Program-made: the position numbers and the translations under genes
In this document: piece after piece, positions 21,763 to 33,595 of the stretch
Layout of the letters: each line of letters opens with the position of its first letter
How positions within the stretch are numbered: position 1 is the first letter of the stretch
Notes under the pieces: model-generated
What the model saw: the letters and a program-made list of their open reading frames with translations, nothing else
What the model was told of the DNA's origin: nothing
Databases searched by the model: none
From: Rapana venosa
Lineage: Eukaryota > Mollusca > Gastropoda > Neogastropoda > Muricidae
Direction of reading: 5' to 3'
Assembly (NCBI GenBank): GCA_028751875.1
Contig: CM054140.1
Coordinates: forward strand, 50,603,214-50,667,213
Length of the DNA stretch: 64,000 nucleotides

Positions 21763-22633
21763 TTACTTAGGCCCATCACTCCCCCTGGAGCTTAGGCCGC
21801 CGACAATAGTCCGCCAGAGTCCTCTGTCCTGGGCTATTCTCTCCAGCTGTCTCCAGGTATATCCCATCTTCTTGTCAAGGTCACGTCGCCAGGTGTTTCT
21901 TGGCCTTCCTCTTTTTCGTTTTCCCTGGGGGTTCCATGATAGTGCCTGCCTTGTGATGTTGCTGGCTGGCTTTCTCAGGGTGTGCCTGATCCATCCCCAT
22001 CTCCTACGCCGGATTTCATTCTCGGCTGGCAGCTGGTTGGTACGTTGCCACAGGTCTGCGTTGCTGATAGTGTCGGGCCAGTAGATCTGGAGGATTCGTC
22101 TCAGGCAACTGTTGATGAAGGTCTGCACTTTCTTGATGGTGGTCTTTGTTGTCCTCCATGTCTCCGCTCCATACAGTAGGACTGACTTGACGTTGGAGTT
22201 GAACAGCCTGATCTTTGTGCGGGTTGACACCACCTTGGAACTCAAGATGTTCTTCAGCTGCCAGTTCGCTGCCCTCGCCTTGCCAATCTTGCTCTGACGT
22301 CTGCGTCTGTGCCGCCCTGCATGTTAATGATACTACCCAGGTACGTGAATGTCTCCACTTCTTCCAGCTCCTTCCCATTTAGTGTGACTGGGTCCTCACT
22401 CGCTGCGTTGATCTTGAGAATCTTGGTTTTGCCTTCATGAATCTTGAGACCAACTTGTAATGAGGTGGCTGCTAGTTCTGTCGTCTTGTCCTGTATCTGT
22501 TGGCGGCTGTGGGAAAGCAGCGCCAGGTCGTCTGCAAAGTCGAGATCATCCAGCTGGTCCCACAGTGTCCACTGGATTCCATTTCTTCTGTATGCTGTTG
22601 ATGTCTTCATGGTCTTCATGATCAAGGTCTTCA
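21763..22633 (-). pseudogene. Element E ORF2, C-terminal half (RT motif C to end)
   Basis: On the minus strand this resumes right after the L2 insert with MKTSTAYRRNGIQWTLW. It carries the catalytic LDFADDLALLS (FADD at 22527-22538), FTYLGSI, then after a frameshift near 22250 [25 protein letters not shown] and the basic ending [20 protein letters not shown] is intact, but the frameshift and insertion inactivate it. Confidence 0.88.
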
Positions 22634-24134
22634 TGCGACCTTGATCCCATACCTGCTCCTGTTTTCTCACAATGCCTTCCACAACTTGTACCTATTATCA
22701 CTAAAATAGTAAACTCATCTCTTGTGTCAGGAAATTTTCCATCAGTTCTTAAAACAGCAATAGTTACACCTCTACTGAAAAAGCACGACCTGGATCCCAA
22801 CATTCTGAAGAATTATAGGCCTGTCTCAAACTTACCTTTGTCTCTAAAGTACTAGAAAAAGTTGTTCTCAAACAGCTCAATAGTCACCTTCACTCCAATG
22901 ATCTCCTTCCCACTTTTCAATCTGCCTATCGCCCCAACCACAGCACCGAAACCACCCTAGTCCACACTTGAGATACACTTCTACTTGCTTCTGATGCAGG
23001 AAAAATCTCCCTCCTCACTCTTCTTGACTTATCTGCAGCCTTTGATACCATAGATCACTCAATTCTTCTTTCTCGCCTCCAAAATACGTTTGGTATTAAC
23101 GGCACAGCCCTCACCTGGTTTACTTCATACCTCAAAGACAGGGTCCAGAAAGTTATTGTAAACAAAATTCAATCACAACCTGTCGAAATGGAATATGGAG
23201 TCCCACAGGGATCAGTTCTGGGCCCTGTTCTCTTTACTCTCTACACTGCTCCACTCTCACATATAATAAACAACCACCATATTGATCATCATTTCTATGC
23301 CGATGATATTCAGCTTCAGTGCAGTGATACTGTTGAAAACTTGCCTTCCCTCCTGACAAATATGTCCTACTGCCTTCAAGACATTCAAAACTGGATGACT
23401 CAGAACAAGTTACAACTTAATGCCGATAAAACCGAAGCCATGCCCATAGGGACCCAACATAAATTTCCTCTATCGCAAAAACTTCAATAGTATTCGGGAA
23501 TACATCAGTTCCTTTGTCCAACTCTGTGAAGTATTTAGGAGTAGTTCTTGACAACACACTCTCTATGAAAAAATTCATCACCCAGACCTGCCAGTCTTGC
23601 TACTATCAATTACGCCGCATAAGCGCGATTCGCAAGTATCTGTCCACTGATGCAACTTCCAAGCTTGTCACATCTCTCATTCTTTCACGTTTAGACTACT
23701 GTAATTCTCTTTTGGTTGGCCTACCAGCATCATCTATCCACTCTCTTCAGCGCATGCAAAACTCTGCAGCTCGACTGGTCCTAAGAAAGAAAAAATCTGA
23801 ACACATCACTCCACTTCTGCGATCTCTTCACTGGCTGCCTGTCTCACAAAGACTGGAGTATAAAATCAATACCCTCTGTTTCAAACGTCTCCACAAATAT
23901 GCACCCCCTTATCTCTGTAAATGTCTTCATCTGTACACTCCATCCCGTTACCTTCGTTCAGCCGCAAATACTTTGTGCTCTCGAACACCCAGATTCAAAC
24001 AAACCACTGTTGGCCGTCGCTCCTTCTCTGTTTCTGGTCCATCCACCTGGAATGACCTCCCTCTTTCACTTCGACAAAAGCCTTCACTTGATACTTTCAA
24101 ATCCAGCCTCAAAACGCACTTATTTTCTACCTGA
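22634..24134 (+). pseudogene. L2-type reverse transcriptase of copy B, broken
   Basis: Motifs in order: LKNYRPVSNLP (22800-22835), a frameshift near 22845, SLLTLLDLSAAFDTIDHS (23007-23060), MEYGVPQGSVLGPVLF (23188-23235), catalytic FYADD (23293-23307), LNADKTEAM, a second shift near 23490, VKYLGVVLD (23525), then the C-terminal LRSLHWLPVSQR and STWNDLPLSLR, stop at 24132. An in-frame stop lies near 22969. The two longest intact pieces are 23188-23490 and 23514-24134. Confidence 0.88.
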
Positions 24135-24199
24135 GACTTTCCCCCCAAATATCTGTCCCTAATTTTCAACAGCATCTTTCACCTTCTAAGTGTTGTTCC

Positions 24200-24201
<2 letters not shown>

Positions 24202-24254
<53 letters not shown>

Positions 24255-24320
24255 GGTGTGTGTGTGTGTGTTGTGTGTGTGTGTGCGTGTGTGTGCGTGC
24301 ATGCGTGCATACGTGCGCGC
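24202..24320. repeat. TG-rich 3' UTR block of L2 copy B
   Basis: (TG)n with TTG and GCG interruptions between the ORF stop and the AGCGCT palindromes. CA/TG-rich blocks at the same place occur in copy A (about 4297-4390) and in the fragment at 59750-59850, so the LINE itself carries this simple repeat. Confidence 0.9.
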
Positions 24321-24460
24321 GCATGGTTTTGAAATCTGTTGTTCATTATGTTTAAGGAGAGTTGCATGCCTGTAAATGATTGAGTGCAAGCGCTTCGATT
24401 TGTTTGTTTTTTTACAAGATTCAGCGCTCTATAAATTCCATATATTATTATTATTATTAT

Positions 24461-25960
24461 GGTCCAATCGATTGCCAGGGGGAAGAGAAAAGGTGACAGG
24501 AGACAGCCTTGTCTGACTCCGGTCTTCACCTCAAAGCTGTTTGTGAGTTGTCCTCCATGGACCACCCGGGAGGTCATTCTTTCGTAGGAGTTCTTGATCA
24601 AGTTGACCAGTTTGGTTGGCACTCCATGGTGGCGAAGCAATTTCCAGAGGGTGTTGCGGTCCACACTGTCGAATGCTTTCTCATAACCAACAAAGTTGAT
24701 GTATAAGGACGAGTTCCACTCTAAAGATTGCTCAACGATGATGCGCAAGGTGGCAATCTGATCTACGCATGATCTGTTCTGGCGGACGTCTACATTGTTC
24801 ATTCTCTCGAGGAGGATCCTGTTAAAGAATTTTCTTGGCACCGACAGAAGCGTTATCCCTCTATAGTTGGCACAGTTGCTGAGGTCTCCTTTCTTGACTA
24901 GCTTGATTAGGTAGCCCTCCTTCCAGTTCCCCACTTCCCAAATCTTCCCAAAGAGAGGGTACAGCATCTCTACCGTGGTCTCCAGGTCTGCCTTGAGTGC
25001 TTCTGCTGGGATGTTGTCCGGTCCTGCCGCCTTGCCATTTCTCAGCATTTTGATGGCTTTCCTGATCTCCTCCCTGGTTGGTTGCTCACAGTTGATGTCT
25101 AGGTCTCTATCAGCAGGGTCGATGTCGGGGGGTTTGAACAGAGGATTGTTCGGGGTTTCCTAAAAGTGCTCTCCCCATCTGTTCAGTGGGGGCCCCTTTT
25201 CCCTAGGTGGTGTTTCCTTTCTTGTCTTTGACTGGTCGCTCAGGCCTGCTCTACTTTCCTGAGGTCTCTTAGGGGTGTCATACGCATTTCATTTGTTACT
25301 GCCTGCTGTTCCCCGCCGGGATCGATGTCCGCCTTGTTGTTCTTGGGCCCTTTTTTCTTCTCGGTTGGCTTTGTGAAGTCTGCTTGTCCCTTGACCTTTG
25401 TTGCTCTTGTCTGGCGTTTTTTACTGCTGTTTTTTCTGCTTTCTCTTCTCAATCTTGCCCACGTGGTTGCCGATTCCTTCCTTTATTGGGTTTTTGGGGC
25501 CCAACTTCCAACGGTTGCGTCAGTGTCTCTTTACTTTCTTCCATTTGGCTCTAAAGTCAGCTTTTTTTCAAGCAGTTCTTGTTTTTTCTTGTACTTTGGT
25601 GGGGGACAGCTTGAATTTTCATTTACTTTGTGTCTTTCAGCGATGGTGTTGTACTTTTGCCTCTTTGTTGTTGCTTTCATCCAGTTCTTCGCTTTGTTCC
25701 CCTGGCTCCAAAAGGTGGTGGTCAGATAACGTCGCCCCTTTTCACCCTTACATCCTGTAGGACTCGAATTTTTAGGGCCATGCAGATATGGTCGTTGGTT
25801 CTCGTCACAGTTTGGTGATACCAGGTGGCCTTATGTACTTTCTGTGGGGGAAAATGCGGCCACCGATTCCCAATTGTTGATACAAAGAAGTCTGCAAATC
25901 TTCCCCCAATCTCTTTCAAAAAACACCAGTACTCACACTCTTCTTCTGCGTGCCCCAAGT
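24461..25960 (-). pseudogene. Element E ORF2, endonuclease C-terminus to RT motif B
   Basis: From the right: HKATWYHQTV and KIRVLQDVRVKRG, matching the end of an APE endonuclease of this family, then a poorly preserved linker (25200-25700, many frame breaks). From 25160 comes a good stretch: DIDPADRDLDINCEQPTREE, MLRNGKAAGPDNIPAEALKA, YRGITLLSV, FVGYEKAFDSVDR and VKTGVRQGCLLSPFLF, ending at W next to the L2 tail. The conserved DYEKAFD has become GYEKAFD, so the first catalytic aspartate region is altered. The right boundary, near 25960-26010, is uncertain because sequence quality falls there. Confidence 0.82.
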
Positions 25961-26610
25961 GTGCGCGCGCGTGGTGGTTGTGTGTGTTTGGTGTTCTTAC
26001 CCTTTGTAAAGAGATTCTATCCCCCAAACCATCCTTCACTGAAAAAGGTAAAGTGTTCAGGGGCCGATCGTAGGGGACACTAGGCAGTTGCGTAAATGAT
26101 ACAAAGGAAGAAAAAACCGGAGGAAACAATAGACAACGCAGAAAACAAAAAGAAAAAAAACCTGCAATTCGAAACGGATGGGAAAAAGGGGTTACAAAAA
26201 GACGAAAAAACAAGGAGGCAGAGAGAAGAAAAAGAAGAAGAAGTTTGATTGATTGTTGATTGTTTGATTGAATCTTTAATGGGTAAAAAATTAGGCACGA
26301 TAAAGGGCCTTTTTAAATTTCCCCCAAAAAAAGAAAAAAACCTTGAAGAAATTTAAAAACAAAGAAAGAAAAAAAACCAAAAAAAAAAATTTAAAAAACA
26401 GACAAAATGGTGGAAACTTCCCTTGAACAAATTAAAAAATTCAGACGAGGGGGGAAAAGCCCTTTAAAAACTGAATGCAACATTTTTATAACACCGCCAA
26501 GTTACACACACACACAACACATGCACGCAGAGCACGCACATACACACACTCACACCACACACACACACCACACCCCTCATGCGCGGCAGTGATACACACG
26601 TACTCAGACA
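25961..26610. other. Unannotated DNA with A-rich and CA-rich patches
   Basis: No gene recognised. A-rich homopolymer-filled sequence from about 26100 is the start of a long low-quality-looking tract. A CA-rich patch lies at 26500-26575. Confidence 0.45.
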
Positions 26611-26619
26611 CTCACCCCA

Positions 26620-27330
26620 TCTCACTCTTCACCGCATTAATGCCTACAAGTATTTGGGAGTATTTTTTACAACTCGCCTTAGTTTTATCTCAGCGTGTAA
26701 GGATCTGGCTAGCAGAGCAAAAAATGCTTTATTATGTGTAGTGAAAAGACTGTCCACACTTAACAACCGTTCATAAAACGGTTCTAAAGGTTTTGACCCT
26801 CAAATACAAGCCTGTTGACATTTACTTTTTTCCGAGTTGGGGGGTTGAATAAAGTGCAATGCCTGGAATTTTGTACATTTATTTGCTCTAAAAAATTTTG
26901 GGGGGGTTAAAAACGGCAACCAACGAATTAAGGTAAAACCCAAAAATCCAATTAATTATCAGTGTTCAATGTTTAGTATTGGAAAATTTTGGAAGGGAAA
27001 TAAGTTACCCCAAAGGTTTAAAAAATTTTTATTCGGTTAGATATAAAAAAAAATTTCTGTTAGTTTTTGTTTGCATGAAAAGGGTTTTTATTGGATGAAA
27101 AGGTGGGGAATTTGAAAAAGGCATTTTAGTTTTTTTGTCCCTTGGAGCTCAGAGGGAAAAAATTTTCAAAATACAGGGGTTTTTTGATTTTTAGATTTGT
27201 GTCTCCAAGATAAGGATTTTTTAATTGGCGTTTTAAAATTTTCCACAAGGTTTTAGGTTGGGAAAGTTTCCACTCATATTCATATAAGATTTAATGTTGA
27301 TTGTATGTTTTTAAAAAGTTGATGTGGTTT
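26620..27330 (+). pseudogene. Degenerate LINE ORF2 fragment (zinc-knuckle LINE type)
   Basis: The plus strand encodes YKYLGVFFTTRLSF and LASRAKNALLCVVKRL (26640-26760), a pattern seen downstream of the RT catalytic motif in I/Nimb-like LINEs. Beyond 26780 the frame breaks repeatedly amid homopolymer runs, though pieces such as FALKNFGG suggest it continues. The clade is tentative. Confidence 0.55.
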
Positions 27331-27521
27331 TTGTTCTTTTTCCTTTTCTTAGGGCTAGGAAAATTTTTTTAAAAAATTTTTTCAACCTCATTTAAAATTC
27401 CCCTCTGCCAAACGTTTTAAACTTTCTCACTTTTTTCCCCCCGGGGAAAAATCCCTTTCTTTTTCCCCCAAAATTTTTTTTTTTTAAACTTTTTTTTTTC
27501 TTTTCCCCTTCAATTTTTTTT

Positions 27522-27653
<132 letters not shown>

Positions 27654-28149
27654 CCCCTCACATTCAGCATTTTTTATTTTTCATTAAAACCCCAAACATA
27701 ATCCAAGATTTCTCACACAGTACAGCCAAATTTTTTCCCCCTGATTACACACGGGCGCATGCGCGTCAATACAATTTTCTCCTCCCCCCCCCCCCCCCCC
27801 CCCCCCCGCGCACACACCACAACACACTCCGTGTACAACACGCAGGAAGGGACGCCTCCCCCCCCCTCACACACACACCACACACAAAAACCCACAAAAC
27901 ACCACACACACAACACACACACCATACACACCTTTCTTCGACTCTACATACAAAAATACAACACACACATACACACCTTTCTTCGTTTCTACATACAAAT
28001 ACACGCACGCACGCACGCACCCCCCCCCCCCCCCTCAACACAAAAAAGAAGGTACACTATATGTCTTTGATTAGTCAATAGTCACCAATTAGTTCATAAC
28101 ATTGGAGTTCTTTGTGCGTTTTTGACTTCGAGTAGTTAGTACACGTATC

Positions 28150-30700
28150 AAACAACAGCTTGTTTTATTTCTGTCTTAAATGTAGATGCTCTGGTTTCAA
28201 AAAAAAATTTGGGGGGGAAGGGCTTTTCATTCTTTTTCTGCCATTGAAAGAAAAACTCGTTTTGAATGTCTAAGTTGTTTTGGGGGACAATAGCTGGTCT
28301 GATTCGTGATGACGTTAAAAAGAGAACATTGCTTTTAGAAAACCCCGGGAAAAGCATCAAAAAACTACCTTTGCAGAGAGAAAAAACTTTAAAGCGGAGG
28401 CGAAGCAAAGTGGTAATTTCAAAGTGTTTTAAAAAAAAATTTTGATGCTTTTGCTAACTCATTATTACTTTTTTTTAAATGGCTCGCTTTTGAAGAGATT
28501 TCAGAGGTTTCAGGTTGGGACCCCTTCCCCCCCGACAACACAGCAGAAATCTAGGCGGACTAAAATAAATGCAAAATAAAAAATTTGTTTTGATTGTTTA
28601 TCGAGAAAGGGGTTCAATTTGGAAAGTGGAATACAGGTGATATTTTTTTATAAATTGTAAACATGATCTGCCAAAGGGGCTTCGTCAATGATCCCCCAAT
28701 AATTTGTGCTTTTTAACTTGCTTTATGTTGTTGTTATTATACTTTATTTGTAATGATTTCCCCTAAAGGTTTGCTTTTCTGACGGCAAAAAACTAGCATG
28801 CTTCTTTTTTGTCAGGTTGAACAGCATGATTGGCTCAAAAACAAAATTTGATAAATTTCTCTAATTTTAAATAATGATTTTTTCCCTAATATCTGACGAG
28901 GTATTGTGGATTGTATCATCTGCAAATAAATTTAAAACAACATTTGAATGGAAAAAGGAAGATCTTTAAAATGTAAAGAGAAAATAAGAGTGGACCTAAT
29001 CTTCCCCCGTGGCCACCACATGCAACAATTTTTTTGGAAGAGGAAAAACCATTGCATAAACAGACTGAGTTTGGTTTTACAAATAGGATTTAAAAAAATG
29101 AAGGCATTTTTTATTAAAAAACCTATAACCGAAGCTTATGCAAAAGATATTTGATTAATCAAATCAAAGGCCTTTTTTAAATCAAAAAAAATAAAAAAGA
29201 CTGCCTTTTTGTTTTTAATTTTAGGCAGCCATGAATCAGTTCCTGCATAGTGTGTTTCCAGGAGTGGTGCTTTCTAAACCCGACTGGGGTATGCAAAAAC
29301 CTTTGCATTTAAAAAAGTGTAAAAGATGGTGGACATGCGTTCAAGAGGTTTAGATTTAAAATTTGATAGAAAGGAAAAGGGTCTATAATTTTTTAAATCA
29401 TCTTGTTCCCTTTTTTTGTGCAAAGGGATTACTTTTTGGATTTAAAGCTTTGGGAAACACTCTTTAATAACAAAGGTTTTAAAGATAAGTGAGGAGTCTG
29501 CAAAGTAAATGCAGATAGTTTCAGTATTTTTTGGGGGCCATGAATTTATATTTTTTAAAAACTTTTAAATAGACAAAAATTCATGAACAGACAATAGGGA
29601 ACAGAAAAATTTTTTTATGATCCTTTCCCAGCAAAGGTTTTTTAAAAAAAATTTTAATCAAAAGTTTTGGTGTTTTTTATCAAGAGTTTACTTCCAACAT
29701 AGCAAGTGATTATGAGAACATCTAAAGGAATACAACATTATCAGGGAAGTACCAGGGTTTAGAGAGCTGGCGAAAACAACCCAAATTTAAATTTTCCCTT
29801 GTTTTATTTGAATTAAATTCTGGAAAAAACAAAGTTTAGATTTTTTAATCATATACTTAACTAGTTACGGTTTTTCTTTTATTCCCCTGAAGCCCCCGTT
29901 TTTTTAAGTCGCTCTTGGTTTATTGCTAGCAAACTTTTTTTATGAGCCGCCAGGTAAAAAGTTTTTACTTTTACGTCTTTTAATTTAAAGGAATATCTTG
30001 TTGACAATGTTTTGAAAAAATGATGTCAAAAGGAAAAGGGTTCTGCATCAGTGTAAATAAAAAAAAATTTTAAAAAGGGTGCAGAAGAGGTCAGAGGAAA
30101 AAGCATGCAAATCGAATTTTTTAAAAGAGCGAAAAGTAATTTTCAGATGCTTCATTTTAGGCCCTTGAAGCCAGCTTTGCTCCGGTGACACAAAAGCATT
30201 TGATCACTAATTCGACTTGGGTCACAAATTTCTTTAAGAGATGTGCGTCAGAAAACAAAAGTGATCAAAAAAGGGATAGATTTTGAGTCCAAAGGTGGGG
30301 CATGTGTACATTGCAAAAGGTTAAAGACGAAAGATATGTGCCACTGCGGGGGGGTTGAGATGATTGTTTGAAAAACACCTAGTAATAATATTCTTTTTCT
30401 TAAAAACCCAAAAATTGTCCATCATTTCCAAATCATCAAAAAACTGGGGGTGCTCTTTGGATGTCTGTAAATGAAAACCAAGAAGGAAGTAATTTATTTT
30501 TTAGAAGAACAAAACTTTCTCCTACTGTTCCATGTTTAAATGACACAAATCTTCACGAAGTTTATAGGAGATATTATTTTGGAATACACACAATACCCGT
30601 TTTTTGGGATCTTTGGGTCTCTCCGAATGAAAGGGACCCGGAATAGAAATTGAACTATCTGTTATACGACTTTTGTCCTGTTTTTGAAAAACCAAAAATA
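28150..30700 (-). pseudogene. Degenerate LINE reverse transcriptase region (element H)
   Basis: On the minus strand, across shifting frames, RT motifs appear in the right order: QDDLKNYRPLSFL (about 29380-29410), FFDLKKAFDLI (about 29160-29200) and LNLFADDTI (about 28905-28930). Spacing is roughly that of a reverse transcriptase. Further conserved-looking text extends towards 30700 but cannot be read reliably. Clade unresolved. Confidence 0.65.
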
Positions 30701-32340
30701 TGGAAAAGGTTTGTTTTCATTGTTATAATTTTTGACAGGTCAAATTTTATCCAAAAATGAAATTTAAGGTGACCTACCCCAGTCCATCCTTACAAGGCCC
30801 GTTTGGAAAGTTGTTCGAAAAAGCCATTACTAATTTAAAGAGATAAATTCTGCCGGGAAATTAAATAACAAAATTTAAAAGTAGATTAAAAGTTTGGAGC
30901 ATTATTTTCTTGTATTTTTCAAAACCTTTACAACAAAAATACTTTACGTGGAAGGGTGTTATGGTTTTCCCACAGAATTAAAAACTTTTCCCAAAAAAAA
31001 AACCAAATAATCAAAGAAAATGGTTATTTTACAAATGAAAGAAAGGGGACGAGGTTTTTTGAGGGGGAAATGTCGATAAAAGGGGAGGGGTGTGTGAAAA
31101 AAAGGGTTTTTTCTTTTGAACGGTTTGCATTTATATTTTGATAAATTTTCTTTTGTATATCTGTGATGGTGATGTGGGGGGGGGTAAAGTGGGAAGTAGT
31201 TAATGGGCTTTCCCTTTTCCCCTGTTTGGCGAGTAAGAGGGGGGTGCCAAAATTTGGGGGTGGGTGAGCAGGGATTAGGATGGAAAATGAGAGTTCTGTG
31301 GGGGCATACGCCCCTCCCTGTGGTTTTGAGAAGTAGGGAAAAACAGAGGCTGAAGGAAGGTAGGTATGTGGGTGCGAGAACGTTTGAAAAATCAAACGGG
31401 CTTTGGGTGTTCCCATACGTGAAAAAATGGCCCCAAAAGGTTTAGATGGGCCCGACAGATCAGAAAATGTTCCCACGCTTTTTAAGAAAAAAAACTTTTT
31501 TGGGTTTTTAAACTTATTTTTGTTTTTGGGGGAAAAAAGGGGGTTTTTCCCCTTTTGCGCTCAAAGCCCCCGCGTTTAAGTTTTGGGAGCCCCCCGGAGT
31601 GGTCCCCCGTTTGTTTAGAGATTTGTGGTTGTGTACAGACTCCCCCAAATCGGGACGCAAAGGTCCTGGATGATGAAGTCGATTTAGGGGGGAGGAGGCT
31701 GCAAAGACTACGGTTTGAAGGCAAGTGACGTTGTTCAAGTGACGGGTTCTTGGCAGGAACAATTCCATTCATTTGTGATTGGGCGTCAGGGAAAAACCGT
31801 TGGGACTTTCGAAGGGGCTCCAAGTTGCCCCAAGATGGCCCCCCTGCGAACAGTATTCCCGACCTAAGACTGCACACTTTGCACTGTGGGGTTGACTGCA
31901 CCTGTTCTAACAGTTCCCAAATCGACATATCATTCCAGGAAACAAAATTTTTGTAGAAATGTACCCGGTGTCGTCAGCGTCTTGGGGTTTAGTTCAAATA
32001 AGGAGTCCCCCAGCAGCACAGCTTTTTTCCTGTCTAAAAAAGAAGGCGGAAAGAAAAGCAAGAAGAAAGAAGAAGAAGAAAAGAAAGGAAAAAAGAAGAA
32101 AGAAGAAGAAGAAGAAGAAGAAGAAAAAAACAACGACAACAAACAACAACAAAACCAAAAAACAAACGCAGCGCAACAAAACAAGAGAAGAGAGGAAATT
32201 ATAAAGAGCAGGGGTATAATGATTAAGATGGGGATGATGACCCGACGATGACGACGAAAAATGCTGATGAAAGGGAAAAGAAAAGAGTCAGGCTGAAACA
32301 TAGGATAAAAATAAGAACACCACCTAAGTGAGCGGTGCAA
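30701..32340. other. Unannotated DNA in the noisy tract
   Basis: Open frames on both strands (for example 31482-31928 minus, 31750-31956 plus) overlap each other and match nothing I know. GAA-rich sequence lies at 32040-32130. No feature is supported. Confidence 0.4.
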
Positions 32341-33066
32341 ATACAAAAATAAACACACCAAAAAAAAATAAACTTAAAACTAATAAAATAAAACACCCCA
32401 AATTATATTCCTTTTATTAATTATAAAACCTTTTTTCCTCACCCAAAACATAAAAAAAAAAACATTTTTCTCCTCTCCCCCCCTTCAACCTTTTCCCCCT
32501 CCCCTTCCCTCCCCCCCCCCATAAACCTTTCTTTTTAAAATTAAAAAAAACTCCCCCTTTAAAAAATACAAAAAAATTTTCACCCCCATCACATTTTTAT
32601 AATTCTTTTAAAAAAAAAAAAAACTTTTAATAAAAAAAAACAAACTTTTCTTTCCCAAACCCCTTTAAAATCCCTTAACCTAATATAAATCATCTTGGCA
32701 TTGAACTATTAAACACTTTTTAAAATCTTTAAAACTTTCCAAAAACCCCCCCCCCTCCACAAACCCACCACCCCCAATTTAACACTCCCATTAAATTCCA
32801 ACCCCCCAAATAAAACAAAAAAACCCCAAAAAACAAACACCCAATTAACAAAAAAATTTTATTTTCTCAAAAAAACCTCACACCCAAAAAAAAACAATCC
32901 CCCCCAAATCCCCCTTTGCTTAAACCCCCTTTTTAAAATTAACATTTTTTTCCCATAAAATTTTTTCAACCCCCAATTTTTTTTATTAAAAAAAAAACCC
33001 TTACACCAACAATAAATAACAACATTAAATTTTCCAAAAAATAAAAAACTTAAATTCATATTTTTT
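32341..33066 (+). other. Stretch almost devoid of G on the plus strand
   Basis: By direct count only about four G residues occur in roughly 730 bases, made of A, C and T homopolymers. Neighbouring sequence has normal G, and 31000-31500 is G-rich. No gene or known repeat is visible. Confidence 0.85.
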
Positions 33067-33392
33067 TTACTGTCGGGAAAAAATACAAAGGGTTTTTTTT
33101 TTTGGGCCCCATTAAAGGGGGAACCCCCTATAAAAAAAATGTGTCATGGCTGTGTAGCACCTTTGCTGGGACAATACGGGGGGAGGGGAAACAAAACACC
33201 TTTTTTTAAAAAACTGTTTCGTGCTTTAAAAGTAATATAAAATTAAAAACTAAAATATATGCATTATACCTCTTTTAAAATCCACCGAAGAACTGCCCAT
33301 GCCAGACCGTTTTGATTTATGACCCATTTCTGTGACCCACGGTCCCCCTGCCTGCTTACAGGGTTGGATTTATACACATTCGCATCCTTTTA

Positions 33393-33595
33393 CGGACGCT
33401 AGGCCAGTGGTTAAGCCGTTCGTTCAATTTCCCTGGGTCCCTGAAGTCGTAGGTTTGAATCTTTTTCCGCGTTGGTGGGGAATTTAAAGGGCGGGATTTG
33501 AAGACTCCCAGGTAAATTCGTGCGGCAGACGCCACGCCTGAATTCCCTTTGTTTTTTACGTGGTAATAAGATCAAAAAATACACTTTTAAAAACC
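33393..33595 (+). mobile_element. tRNA-derived SINE
   Basis: The head reads ACGGACGCTAGGCCAGTGG with A-box-like TAGGCCAGTGG, then TAAGCCGTTCG, a variable-arm-like stretch and B-box-like AGGTTTGAATC (33451-33461), about the spacing of a tRNA with a long variable arm (leucine/serine-like). The body holds GCGGCAGACGCCACGCC and the element trails off in A/T-rich sequence near 33595. It differs from the tRNA/5S SINE, which lacks a B box. The 3' end and any TSD are obscured by noisy sequence. Confidence 0.7.

Larger units (their letters stand above)
22634..24460 (+). mobile_element. L2-type LINE (copy B), 5'-truncated, inside element E
   Basis: A plus-strand L2-type LINE beginning inside the reverse transcriptase (CDLDPIPAP) and ending in AGCGCT palindromes and an (ATT)n tail at 24460. 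It is a sister of copy A at 4137-7459: same C-terminal region, same 3' UTR with a TG-rich block and same tail. It entered element E between reverse-transcriptase motifs B (RQGCLLSP) and C (FADD). I see no clean target duplication. Confidence 0.92.
21729..25960 (-). mobile_element. RTE-like LINE (element E), split by an L2 insertion
   Basis: A minus-strand LINE whose 3' end at the left is a (TTAC)n tail (21729-21769, i.e. TAAG units on its own strand). Before the tail is hairpin GCTCC-AGGG-GGAGT and GATGGG. The coding part runs from the C-terminal half of an APE endonuclease at about 25960 to the C-terminal [15 protein letters not shown] region. A second LINE (22634-24460, opposite strand) interrupts it. 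Without the insert the element is about 2.4 kb and 5'-truncated. I assign it to the RTE group on the short C-terminus without a zinc knuckle and the simple-repeat tail; this is tentative. Confidence 0.82.

Noticed and set aside
31482..31956. Overlapping open frames on both strands
   Set aside because: They lie in unreliable sequence and match nothing recognised.
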